The notes below the pieces were generated by a model. It searched no databases. It saw only the letters and a list, made by a program, of their open reading frames with translations, and had not been told where the DNA came from. Both the position numbers and the translations under genes were made by a program. From Bacilli bacterium (GTDB lineage: Bacteria; Bacillota_I; Bacilli_A; RFN20; CAG-826), in contig JAGCDH010000026.1 of assembly GCA_017651165.1 (NCBI GenBank), forward strand, positions 1 to 40,178: a stretch of 40,178 nt of DNA. The letters run 5' to 3'. Below, piece by piece: positions 32,459-40,178 of this stretch. Every line of letters starts with the position of its first letter. The first letter of the stretch is position 1.

Positions 32459-35299
32459 ATGGAAAAGAAAATAGTAATTAAAGGCGCAAGAGAGAATAAC
32501 CTCAAGAATATTGATGTTTCTTTGCCTAAAGATTCATTAATTGTTTTTAGTGGTCTTTCTGGTTCAGGTAAATCCACTTTAGCGTTCGATACCATCTTCG
32601 CTGAAGGTCAAAGAAGATATATGGAGTCATTATCTAGCTATGCTAGACAGTTCCTTGGTAACTTTGATAAACCAGATGTCGATTCAATTGATGGCTTATC
32701 ACCAAGTATCGCTATTGATCAAAAGTCGGTATCACACAACCCAAGAAGTACTGTGGGTACAGTGACGGAAATCTATGACTACTTAAGATTATTATTTGGT
32801 CGTATTGGTATTCCATATTGTCCAAATCACCACACACCTATTGTCTCTTTTTCTGTGACGATGATGACAGACGTGGTGATGAATTATGAAGAAGGCACGA
32901 AGGTGCAACTACTTTCACCTATTGTTCATCAAGAAAAAGGCACCCAAAAAGATGTCTTAGACAAGATTAGAAAAGATGGCTTCAATCGTGTTCGTGTCGA
33001 TGGACAAATGTACACTCTTGAAGAAGTGCCTGCTTTAGAAAAAAACAAAAAGCACAGTGTTGATATCGTCGTGGATCGTTTGATTATCAAGAAAGATATC
33101 CGTTCCAGAGTCTTTGAATCAATTGAAACAGCGATTAACTTCTCTAAAGGATTGTTAATAATCCTCACTGATAAAGAAGAGAGATTATTATCTGATAAAC
33201 ATACATGTCCAATCTGTGGTTTCTCCGTTCCAAGAGTGGAACCAAGATTATTCTCATTTAACTCACCATTAGGTTGTTGTCCTGATTGTAAAGGTCTTGG
33301 TATGAAACGAGAGGCGGATATCCGTAAACTCGTTCCAGATCCAAAATTATCCATCAATCAAGGTGGCCTTAAATACTATGCTCATATGGTGGGCACACCA
33401 AATCTAGAATGGCAAGAGTTTAAGATGCTCTGTGCTCTATATGACATATCTTTAGATATGCCTTGGGAAAACATCCCAAAAGATAAACAACATATCCTTT
33501 TATATGGTTCTCCAAAAGAACATCAATACACTCTTAAATCCAGCAGTGGTAATGTCATGCACCGTAACGGTTATATTGAAGGTATCAAAACAAAGTTAGA
33601 AAGACTATATAACGATACTGGATCAGATTGGATGAGAGAATATTATGAAACATTCATGTCTGATACAGAATGCACAACATGCCACGGACAAAGATTAAAC
33701 GAAGCCGCTTTAAGCGTTTTAATTGACAACAAAAACATTTGGCATGTTTCCAGCATGCAACTTAAAGAGTTAAAAGCTTGGGTCGATACATTACCAAAGA
33801 AACTAAGCGAATCGGAAAACGAAATCGCTGATTTGGTTTTAAAAGAGGTAAGTAACCGCGTCTCATTCTTATGTGATGTTGGCTTAGAATATTTAACATT
33901 ATCACGTTTAGCCATGACCTTAAGTGGTGGTGAATCGCAACGTATTAGATTAGCCACACAAATCGGTTCTAAGTTAACTGGTGTTTTATACGTCATGGAT
34001 GAACCATCTATTGGTCTACACAGTAGAGATAGTGAAAAACTCATCAAAACAATGAAAGAAATGCGTGATATTGGTAATACTCTCGTCGTAGTTGAACACG
34101 ATGAAGATATGATTAGAAATGCTGACTATATCGTGGATATTGGTCCTGGTGCAGGCATCCATGGTGGTGAAGTCGTTGTCGCGGGTCCATTAAAAGATGT
34201 GATGGCCAACAAAAAAAGCATCACTGGTGCTTATCTTTCTGGAAGAGAATACATCCCAATTCCTAAAAAGAGAAGGGACGGTAATGGATTATTCCTCAAA
34301 ATTAGAGGCGCTAGTTGCAACAACTTAAAGAAAGTGAACGTTGATATTCCACTTGGTAAATTCATTGCTGTGACCGGTGTTTCTGGTAGTGGTAAATCAT
34401 CCTTAATCAATCAAACGTTATTCAATCACTTAAAAGAACACTTTGGTGGTGAGATCAATGCTTATACTGGTGAAGTTAAATCAATCACCGGTATTGAAAA
34501 CATTGATAAGGTCATTGATATCACCCAAGAACCAATTGGTAGAACTCCAAGAAGTAACCCAGCGACATATGTCAAAATCTTTGACGATATTAGAGGCTTA
34601 TTCGCCGAAACTGTTGAAGCAAAAGCCAGAGGCTACGATAAAGGCAGATTCTCCTTTAACGTTGAAGGTGGAAGATGTGAAAAGTGTGGTGGAGCGGGTG
34701 TCACCCGTATTCCGATGAACTTCTTACCAGATGTCTATGTGAAATGTGATGCCTGTAATGGTAAACGCTATAACGAAGAAACACTACAAGTTACCTATAA
34801 AGGTAAAAATATTTATGATGTTTTAGAAATGACCGTTGAAGACGCATTACATTTCTTTAGCAATAGACCAGGTTTAGCCAAACGCATTCAAACTTTATAT
34901 GATGTCGGTTTAGGTTATATTAAGTTAGGTCAACCAGCAACCACATTAAGTGGTGGTGAAGCCCAACGTGTTAAACTCGCTAGTGAACTACAAAAACGTC
35001 CAACAGGTAAGACTTTATACATCTTAGATGAACCCACAACTGGTTTACACGCTGACGATGTGAAACGTTTATTAAAAGTCTTACAACGCTTAGTGGATCA
35101 TGGTGATACAGTTTTAGTAATAGAACATAATCTTGATGTTATCAAGGTTAGTGACTATATTATAGACTTAGGGCCAGAAGGCGGTGACGCTGGTGGCAAA
35201 GTAATTGCCACAGGTACACCAGAAGAAGTCGCTAATAACCCTTCTTCTTATACCGGCCAATATCTCAAAAAAGTATTAATAAAGGAGCATTACGAATAG
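32459..35299 (+). CDS. uvrA: Excinuclease ABC subunit A
   Basis: UvrA is the damage-sensing ATPase of nucleotide excision repair, loading UvrB on DNA. The 946 residues match the family. Visible are the first Walker A (GLSGSGKST, near 32-40), the zinc module CPICGFSVPRVEPRLFSFNS, and the first signature LSGGESQRIRLA. The second Walker A (GVSGSGKSS), the zinc finger CEKCGGAG...CDACNG, the second signature LSGGEAQRVKLA and ILDEPTTGLH follow. It is the first gene of a six-gene run continuing with lgt three bases after the stop. uvrB is not next to it in this window. Confidence 0.97.
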   Translation: MEKKIVIKGARENNLKNIDVSLPKDSLIVFSGLSGSGKSTLAFDTIFAEGQRRYMESLSSYARQFLGNFDKPDVDSIDGLSPSIAIDQKSVSHNPRSTVGTVTEIYDYLRLLFGRIGIPYCPNHHTPIVSFSVTMMTDVVMNYEEGTKVQLLSPIVHQEKGTQKDVLDKIRKDGFNRVRVDGQMYTLEEVPALEKNKKHSVDIVVDRLIIKKDIRSRVFESIETAINFSKGLLIILTDKEERLLSDKHTCPICGFSVPRVEPRLFSFNSPLGCCPDCKGLGMKREADIRKLVPDPKLSINQGGLKYYAHMVGTPNLEWQEFKMLCALYDISLDMPWENIPKDKQHILLYGSPKEHQYTLKSSSGNVMHRNGYIEGIKTKLERLYNDTGSDWMREYYETFMSDTECTTCHGQRLNEAALSVLIDNKNIWHVSSMQLKELKAWVDTLPKKLSESENEIADLVLKEVSNRVSFLCDVGLEYLTLSRLAMTLSGGESQRIRLATQIGSKLTGVLYVMDEPSIGLHSRDSEKLIKTMKEMRDIGNTLVVVEHDEDMIRNADYIVDIGPGAGIHGGEVVVAGPLKDVMANKKSITGAYLSGREYIPIPKKRRDGNGLFLKIRGASCNNLKKVNVDIPLGKFIAVTGVSGSGKSSLINQTLFNHLKEHFGGEINAYTGEVKSITGIENIDKVIDITQEPIGRTPRSNPATYVKIFDDIRGLFAETVEAKARGYDKGRFSFNVEGGRCEKCGGAGVTRIPMNFLPDVYVKCDACNGKRYNEETLQVTYKGKNIYDVLEMTVEDALHFFSNRPGLAKRIQTLYDVGLGYIKLGQPATTLSGGEAQRVKLASELQKRPTGKTLYILDEPTTGLHADDVKRLLKVLQRLVDHGDTVLVIEHNLDVIKVSDYIIDLGPEGGDAGGKVIATGTPEEVANNPSSYTGQYLKKVLIKEHYE

Positions 35300-35302
35300 A
35301 TT

Positions 35303-36856
35303 ATGATTATTGCCACAATTATCTTCCTTGTGATATCTCTTGCTTTAGCAGGCATTAGTATTTATCGTTCAGTCACTTTGGTGAGGACACCAATGATTGA
35401 AGTTAAGTTTGTTGATTTCTTTAAAAAGAGCGCCTATTTCTTAGGTGGCGCTGTGATTGCTTTTATCGCCGCTTCCTTCTTCTTTGTTTCTAGACATGGT
35501 TTCCATCTTGATGGATTACATATCTTTGAATTAATCGTTGGTGCTTTATTGCTTCCATCATTATTCTTCGTGGCCGTTAATGCTTTTATCATCCATTACT
35601 ATGGAAGAAACATTCCTGAAAAACTTGATAAGTGGCTATTCAAAATTATCATTATCGGTTTTACCGCTTCTGTTTTATTCTTCTTTGTCTATACAAATGG
35701 CTTAGCGCCAGCTCTTAGTTATCCATTAATAAACGGCATTTCCTTTTCTGATGGTTTTGTCACTCCTGCAACGGGTAAACCAAACATTGCTTTCTACGCT
35801 TTATGCATTCTTGGTGGCGCTATTCTTGTTTACTTTATTTGCGACCACTTCATGTACAAAGAATATGGTAAGCACGGCTTACTTGAATCCACATTCTTAG
35901 TGGCCTTTCCTGCGGGCATTATCGGTGCACGTATCGCCTATGTTATCGGCGAATGGAACAATTCTAGCCAAGGTCAATCTTTTGCCGAAAGAGTGGCAGA
36001 TGGCGAATGGTGGGCGCCTCTAGCCATTTGGGAAGGTGGTATAACTATCCTTGGTGGTGCTATTGCTGGTATCGCTGTTGGTGCGCTTTGGTATATGTGG
36101 CGTAACAAAGGCAAAAACATTTGGCTAGCCGCAGATTTAATCGTACCAACCATCTTAATCGCTCAAGCGGTTGGTAGATGGGGTAACTTCTTTAACTGTG
36201 AAGTGCATGGCTTAGCCGTTGATGAAAAGTACTGGAGATGGTTACCAGAAATCATCTTTAATAACGCTCACTTTAGCGATAAATGTCCTGATTTAGTGGG
36301 ACAAATCTATGTACCGTTATTCTTTATCGAAGGCATTGCTAATTTATTAGGCTATTTCGTTTTAGCTCATGTCTTTGGTAAAAAACTTAGAAAATTCACA
36401 GAGTTAGGCGATTTAGGCTTTGGCTATATTGTTTGGTATGGCTTAACCAGAGTCTTTATGGAACCACTTAGAGATGGAAACTATAAGATGGGTGAAAAAG
36501 GCTATTGGTCTTGGGTTTGGGCTTTAGTGTTCGTCATCGCTGGTGTCTTAGCGATTGTCGTAAATCACATCGTTCGTTATATTCTTAAAAAGAAGGCCGA
36601 TAAATTTAAAGCCAAGAAGTCTGATAAGATGGTTGGTTTAATCTCCTCTTTAGTCATTCTTGCTTTAGGTGGTCTTTTACTCACCTTTGGTGTCAGTTTA
36701 TTAACAAGCAATAGCTTTGTTCCTACATTAGTGTTCAATGGCTTCAATAACGGCTTAATGTTATTAATCTTAGGCATTGCGGTGTTATCCACACTTGGCA
36801 TTGCCATTCCAAAGTTTATTGAAGGCATTAAATATCAGAAGACCGCCAATGAATAA
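35303..36856 (+). CDS. lgt: Prolipoprotein diacylglyceryl transferase, extended
   Basis: Lgt transfers diacylglycerol to the lipobox cysteine of prolipoproteins in the membrane, the first step for the lipoproteins of this window. The Lgt signature GRWGNFFNCE is at 291-300 (Arg292, Asn295 and Glu300, equivalent to E. coli Arg143, Asn146 and Glu151), and TRVFMEPLR at 382-390. The position of E. coli His103 (WEGG...HGG) appears to be Leu250 (WEGGITILGG). At 517 residues it is nearly twice the usual 270. About 150 extra N-terminal residues carry roughly four membrane segments, and a C-terminal tail (about 430-517) adds two more. AAAGGAG lies 15 bases upstream, inside the end of uvrA. Start is three bases after uvrA. 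Confidence 0.9.
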   Translation: MIIATIIFLVISLALAGISIYRSVTLVRTPMIEVKFVDFFKKSAYFLGGAVIAFIAASFFFVSRHGFHLDGLHIFELIVGALLLPSLFFVAVNAFIIHYYGRNIPEKLDKWLFKIIIIGFTASVLFFFVYTNGLAPALSYPLINGISFSDGFVTPATGKPNIAFYALCILGGAILVYFICDHFMYKEYGKHGLLESTFLVAFPAGIIGARIAYVIGEWNNSSQGQSFAERVADGEWWAPLAIWEGGITILGGAIAGIAVGALWYMWRNKGKNIWLAADLIVPTILIAQAVGRWGNFFNCEVHGLAVDEKYWRWLPEIIFNNAHFSDKCPDLVGQIYVPLFFIEGIANLLGYFVLAHVFGKKLRKFTELGDLGFGYIVWYGLTRVFMEPLRDGNYKMGEKGYWSWVWALVFVIAGVLAIVVNHIVRYILKKKADKFKAKKSDKMVGLISSLVILALGGLLLTFGVSLLTSNSFVPTLVFNGFNNGLMLLILGIAVLSTLGIAIPKFIEGIKYQKTANE

Positions 36857-37490
36857 GTATAAAGCCATTCTTTTTGATTTAGACGGCACACTTTGTGATA
36901 CCGATGAAATGATCGTGCAAACGATGCGTGCTATCTACTTGGACTATAAACCAAGAAAGATTAGAACTAGAGGTGAACTCTATTACTTTTCTGGTCCTCC
37001 AATTAGGGAGACTTTAAAAAACGAATTCCCGGATTATGATCCAGAAATGATGCACGAAGTATTTAAAAGAGTGTCTAAGGGCTTTTATCCATCAACAGTT
37101 AAAGCCTTTGAAGGCGAAATCGAAGTCTTAAAAACCTTAAAAGAAAAAGGCTATCTTTTAGGAGTGGTCACTAATAAAGGACTACCATTAACCAAGTATT
37201 CTCTAGAACTATGTCATATCGAATCATTTTTTGATGTCATTATCTCCGCGGATGATGTCGCTATTCCTAAACCAGATCCTTCTGGTGTATTAAAAGCCAT
37301 GGAATTCTTAAACATCAAAAACAAAGGGGACGTGCTCTATGTTGGCGATAATGATATTGACTATTTCACCGCGGAAAACGCTGGCGTGGATTGCATGCTA
37401 GTGTCTTGGGGTCCAAGAGTCATTAAATGCATTGATCAAGCAAAATATGAAGCAAAGTCATATAATGAGATGAGGGATATTTTATTATGA
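36849..37490 (+). CDS. HAD-family phosphatase (PpaX/Gph-like)
   Basis: This 213-residue cytoplasmic phosphatase has the HAD motifs DLDGTLCDTD (nucleophile Asp near residue 10), VVTNKG (near 99-104), KPDPSG (near 139-144) and YVGDNDIDYF. A cap domain follows the first motif. The ATG at 36849 overlaps the end of lgt by eight bases; an upstream in-frame ATG inside lgt is not used because homology starts at MNKYKAILFDLDG. In Bacillus a pyrophosphatase of this type (PpaX) sits near lgt, so that role is plausible, but phosphoglycolate or another phosphomonoester is equally possible. It ends in TGA, overlapping trxB by four bases. Confidence 0.85.
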   Translation: MNKYKAILFDLDGTLCDTDEMIVQTMRAIYLDYKPRKIRTRGELYYFSGPPIRETLKNEFPDYDPEMMHEVFKRVSKGFYPSTVKAFEGEIEVLKTLKEKGYLLGVVTNKGLPLTKYSLELCHIESFFDVIISADDVAIPKPDPSGVLKAMEFLNIKNKGDVLYVGDNDIDYFTAENAGVDCMLVSWGPRVIKCIDQAKYEAKSYNEMRDILL

Positions 37491-38401
37491 AAATGTACGA
37501 TACGTTAGTTTTGGGCGCCGGCCCATGTGGCATTAGAAGCGCCATTGTCTTAAAAGAAGCAGGCTTAGATATCGCTGTTATCGAAGGCTACACTCCAGGT
37601 GGCAAAATCAACATTGCTCCACGAGTGGATAACTATCCTGGTTTCACTAAAATCCCTGGTCCAGATCTCGCTATGGAATTCTTTAACTGGCTTAACAAGG
37701 CTAACGTTGAAATGATTCCAGATATCATCACTTCATTAACTAAAGATAACGATATCTTTACGGTTACTTGTGAGAATGGTTCATATCAAGCTAAAACCGT
37801 GATTATCGCGACAGGCACAAAAGAAAGAGAATTAGGCTTACCAAATGAAAAAGAGTTATTTGGTAAAGGCGTTTCGTATTGCGCTGTTTGTGATGGTCAT
37901 TTCTTTAAAGATCAAGATATCTTAATCATCGGTGGTGGTAATACCGCTTTAAAAGAAGCCATCTATATGGCGGATATTGCTCATCATGTTTATCTCATTC
38001 ACCGTCGTAATGAGTTTAGGGGCAATAACTATTTAGTGGACGAGTTAAAGGCTTTACCAAACACTACAATCCTCACTCCATATGTCCCTGTCTCAATTCT
38101 TGGTGAAGACAAAGTCACTGGTGCGGTCATTGAAAATCGTGAGACTGGTGAACAAAAAACACTACACGTGCAAGGTGTTTTTCCTCTTGTTGGTCAAATT
38201 CCTAATTCACAGTTCATCAAGATTGATGGTGTGACCAATGAATGGGGCAACATCCCAGTTGATCCAAAAACCAAACAAACAAGTGTCGAAGGTTTATACG
38301 CTGGTGGCGATATCCTTCCAAGAGATATTAGACAAATTTATTTATCAGAAGTTGATGGAAAGATGGCTTGTAAGGCTATCCTTGAATATTTGAAGAAATA
38401 A
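37487..38401 (+). CDS. trxB: Thioredoxin reductase
   Basis: This 304-residue flavoenzyme should pass electrons from NAD(P)H to thioredoxin. Visible are the FAD-binding LGAGPCGIRSA (about 8-18), the redox pair CAVCDG (about 131-136), a second dinucleotide fold IIGGGNTALKEA, HRRNEFRG (HRRxxxR is typical of NADPH use) and a C-terminal LYAGGDILP. Length is slightly short but within the family. The ATGA overlap with the phosphatase gene shows coupled translation. A close relative using ferredoxin is possible, since such homologues share these motifs. Confidence 0.9.
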   Translation: MKMYDTLVLGAGPCGIRSAIVLKEAGLDIAVIEGYTPGGKINIAPRVDNYPGFTKIPGPDLAMEFFNWLNKANVEMIPDIITSLTKDNDIFTVTCENGSYQAKTVIIATGTKERELGLPNEKELFGKGVSYCAVCDGHFFKDQDILIIGGGNTALKEAIYMADIAHHVYLIHRRNEFRGNNYLVDELKALPNTTILTPYVPVSILGEDKVTGAVIENRETGEQKTLHVQGVFPLVGQIPNSQFIKIDGVTNEWGNIPVDPKTKQTSVEGLYAGGDILPRDIRQIYLSEVDGKMACKAILEYLKK

Positions 38402-39360
38402 TGCGCAATAAGAACTCATTTACTTCCCAAGTCAAAGAAGAGCTCGTCAGTAACTCCTATCCTTCTGACGATCGTTTAAGAGCGCTTCTTTCGGCTTATA
38501 TCAGAATTAATGGTTCTTTAGTGTTCCGTCATAAAAAGACTTTATTACAACTCAATACTGAAAACGCTAAAATTGGGCGTTTTATCTATGAAACAATCAA
38601 CGAGATTTATAAAGCTAACGCTCAACTCATTGTTAAAGAAAGAAAATCATTCACCAACAACAAGTCATATATGATTGAAATCGCTGACGCTAGTGAAACA
38701 ATCATGGATGATTTAGATATTTCCTTCTTAGAGGGAAAGATTAGTAAAAACATCGTCAAGAATGATGACACTATCTCAGGATACCTTGCAGGCGCCTTTT
38801 TAGCGGCGGGCAGTGTCAATTCTCCAGTCACAAGCAATTACCATCTAGAAATCGCTTTAAACAACGAAAACTACGCTAAATGGCTAGCCAAGTTGTTCGC
38901 TAAATATAAAAACAGCAATATTGAACCAAAAATCACCCACAGAAGAGATGAATATGTCATCTACTTCAAAAAGAGCGATCAAATATCTAACTTCCTCATC
39001 ATGATCGGGGCGGTTTCTTCCTGTTTGGAATTTGAAGATGTAAGAGCGAATCGCGACCTCATGAATAACGCTAACCGTTTAACCAACATGGACACTGCCA
39101 ACATGAAAAGAACAATTGAAACTGGCACTCGCCAAAAAGAAGAAATCGAACTGATCGATCAACTCCTTGGAATTGATAATATTGGCAATCTCAAAGAGAG
39201 AGAACTTTGTCATTTAAGGCTCGCTAACGAAGCAGCGTCTCTTCAAGAACTCGCTGATATGATGTCTGAAATATTCAAGAAAACCATTACTAAAAGTAAT
39301 GTTAACCATTTATTCCGCTCAATTCATGAGTATTATGAGAGGTTGAACCGTGACAATTAA
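38401..39360 (+). CDS. whiA: WhiA-family DNA-binding regulator
   Basis: WhiA proteins bind DNA and affect cell division and chromosome segregation in Gram-positive bacteria; the name does not imply sporulation here. The 319-residue protein has the N-terminal homing-endonuclease-like part (SFTSQVKEEL, then LRALLSAYIR and GAFLAAGSVNSP). The C-terminal helix-turn-helix region follows (LCHLRLANEAASLQELADMM, then NHLFRSIHEY). Its start shares one base with the trxB stop. In Bacillus, whiA follows yvcJ-yvcK, which are missing here. Confidence 0.93.
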   Translation: MRNKNSFTSQVKEELVSNSYPSDDRLRALLSAYIRINGSLVFRHKKTLLQLNTENAKIGRFIYETINEIYKANAQLIVKERKSFTNNKSYMIEIADASETIMDDLDISFLEGKISKNIVKNDDTISGYLAGAFLAAGSVNSPVTSNYHLEIALNNENYAKWLAKLFAKYKNSNIEPKITHRRDEYVIYFKKSDQISNFLIMIGAVSSCLEFEDVRANRDLMNNANRLTNMDTANMKRTIETGTRQKEEIELIDQLLGIDNIGNLKERELCHLRLANEAASLQELADMMSEIFKKTITKSNVNHLFRSIHEYYERLNRDN

Positions 39361-39568
39361 TAAGCAACTTGGCTACCGTATTAGATACCTTAGACAACAA
39401 AAAGGGATGTCAATTGAAGCCCTTGCTTTAGAAGCGGAAATCAACCGTAATTACCTCGGTGATTTAGAAAGAGGAACACGTAATCCGACTCTTATAATCC
39501 TTAATAAAATAGCGAAAGCCTTAGACATAGATTTACCTACATTGTTTGAAGGCATCAAAGAACTATAA
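39350..39568 (+). CDS. Small XRE-family helix-turn-helix regulator
   Basis: This 72-residue protein is almost only a Cro/C1-type DNA-binding domain: LGYRIRYLRQQKGMSIEALA, then EINRNYLGDLERGTRNPTL. The GTG start at 39350 overlaps whiA by 11 bases and has GAGAGG upstream. It closes the uvrA-lgt-HAD-trxB-whiA run before a terminator. Targets are unknown. Such a short regulator could act on the operon itself. Confidence 0.82.
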   Translation: MTINKQLGYRIRYLRQQKGMSIEALALEAEINRNYLGDLERGTRNPTLIILNKIAKALDIDLPTLFEGIKEL

Positions 39569-39592
39569 TTTATTTTCATTTTTAATTAAAAT

Positions 39593-39622
39593 AAGCACGA
39601 AAAAAGATTTTGTGCTTTTTTC
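39593..39622 (+). terminator. Terminator of the uvrA-whiA operon
   Basis: A 10-bp stem (AAGCACGAAA / TTTTGTGCTT, one G-T pair) with a 5-base loop is followed by TTTTTTC. Confidence 0.82.
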
Positions 39623-39651
39623 TTGCAACTTATATTAAATATAAGTAATAT
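39623..39651 (+). promoter_or_regulatory. gap promoter with palindromic operator
   Basis: TTGCAA (39623-39628) and TAATAT (39646-39651) lie 17 bases apart. The spacer is almost filled by a perfect inverted repeat, ACTTATAT-TAA-ATATAAGT (39629-39647), well placed for repressor binding. AAAGGAGG follows before the ATG. Confidence 0.65.
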
Positions 39652-39687
39652 ATAACCGCAGTGACAAATAAAGGAGGCATAAATTAC

Positions 39688-40178
39688 ATGTCAAATGTCA
39701 GAGTTGCAATTAACGGATTCGGTCGTATTGGCCGCTTAGCGTTCAGACAAATGTTTGGTGCAGAAGGTTACGAAATCGTTGCTATTAACGACTTAACTTC
39801 CCCAAAGATGCTCGCTAACTTATTAAAATATGATACCGCTCAAGGTGGTTATGCTGGTCATATCGGTGAAAACTTACACACCGTTTCTAGCAAAGAACCA
39901 GAATTAGCCGAAGATGGCAAAACCATCCTCAAAGAAGGTTCAATCACTGTTGATGGTAAAGAAATCACTATCTATGCTCGTCCAAAAGCCCAAGATCTTC
40001 CTTGGAAAGAATTAAAAGTCGATGTCGTCTTAGAATGCACAGGCTTCTACTGCTCCAAAGAAAAATCCATGGCTCACATCGAAGCCGGTGCGCGTAAAGT
40101 CGTTATCTCCGCTCCAGCGGGCAAAGACTTACCAACCATCGTCTTTGGTGTCAACGAAAAAACACTTACAAAAGAAGA
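39688..40178 (+). CDS. gap: Glyceraldehyde-3-phosphate dehydrogenase, 5' part (3' end outside window)
   Basis: This is the glycolytic enzyme that oxidises glyceraldehyde 3-phosphate with NAD. The first 163 residues are present. The NAD-binding start reads [20 protein letters not shown], then [27 protein letters not shown] and the [11 protein letters not shown] segment that precedes the catalytic cysteine, which lies beyond the window. The ATG is set by AAAGGAGG seven bases upstream. A 19-base inverted repeat in the promoter suggests control by a repressor; in Bacillus this role is played by CggR. Confidence 0.97.
   Translation, partial: MSNVRVAINGFGRIGRLAFRQMFGAEGYEIVAINDLTSPKMLANLLKYDTAQGGYAGHIGENLHTVSSKEPELAEDGKTILKEGSITVDGKEITIYARPKAQDLPWKELKVDVVLECTGFYCSKEKSMAHIEAGARKVVISAPAGKDLPTIVFGVNEKTLTKE

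Noticed and set aside
36777-36848. Longer N-terminus for the HAD phosphatase
   Set aside because: It lies inside lgt and is unrelated to the family; homology begins at the Met at 36849.
1-40178. TGA read as tryptophan, as in mycoplasmas
   Set aside because: The phosphatase gene at 36849 stops at TGA with a clean overlap into trxB, and all conserved tryptophans seen use TGG.

Overview
The window comes from a low-GC Gram-positive relative of the Bacilli/Mollicutes. It is probably an uncultured gut lineage of the RF39/RFN20/Erysipelotrichales kind; this placement is inferred from gene content and not tested. TGA is read as stop: the HAD phosphatase gene at 36849 ends in TGA and tryptophan is always TGG. 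So it is not a TGA=Trp mycoplasma, although several genes resemble mycoplasma ones. The energy genes (pyruvate:ferredoxin oxidoreductase) suggest an anaerobe. There are many lipoproteins: eight genes carry a clear or probable lipobox.

Layout. 1-2.5 kb: the end of a str operon (3' part of fusA, then tuf with its own promoter). 2.5-3.2 kb: a PIN-toxin/Phd-type antitoxin pair on the minus strand. 3.3-5.6 kb: two tandem RDD-family membrane proteins. 5.7-16.6 kb: an ABC importer of the carbohydrate (MalK/UgpC) type with ATPase, two permeases and two paralogous binding lipoproteins. These are followed by a lipoprotein with a staphylococcal-nuclease domain, an OB-fold-like lipoprotein and a lipoprotein metallo-beta-lactamase resembling the C-terminal nuclease-like domain of ComEC. 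16.7-22.7 kb: two large surface lipoproteins sharing a C-terminal module of about 255 residues. 22.8-24.6 kb: tRNA-Lys, a GNAT acetyltransferase, a Rex-N-like winged-helix protein and an unknown basic protein. 24.6-28.2 kb: nifJ. 28.3-30.9 kb: thioesterase, threonine aldolase, a small unknown, a P-loop kinase and tRNA-Pro. 30.9-32.4 kb: a 370-base gene-free stretch and a lipoprotein SGNH esterase. 32.5-39.6 kb: a long operon uvrA-lgt-HAD-trxB-whiA-XRE. 39.7 kb to the end: the 5' part of gap.

The most interesting region is 5.7-22.7 kb. A MalK-like ATPase with an extra coiled coil, two permeases and a surface nuclease also occur together in mycoplasmas (MG186-MG189 of M. genitalium, the mhp379 region of M. 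hyopneumoniae, recalled from memory). There the locus is thought to feed on external nucleic acid. Here the same core is joined by a second putative nuclease and by several lipoproteins with OB-like domains. I propose a cell-surface nucleic-acid capture, digestion and import system. That is inference from gene content and order; the transported substrate cannot be read from the sequence.

Other points worth attention: an extended Lgt in which the usual HGG histidine appears to be Leu; a 41-base sequence present twice (24061 and 30971) in different settings; palindromes overlapping the promoters of gap and of the SGNH esterase that share CTTAT/ATAAG arms; several genes without a Shine-Dalgarno sequence; and a tRNA-Lys with a mismatch in its anticodon stem.
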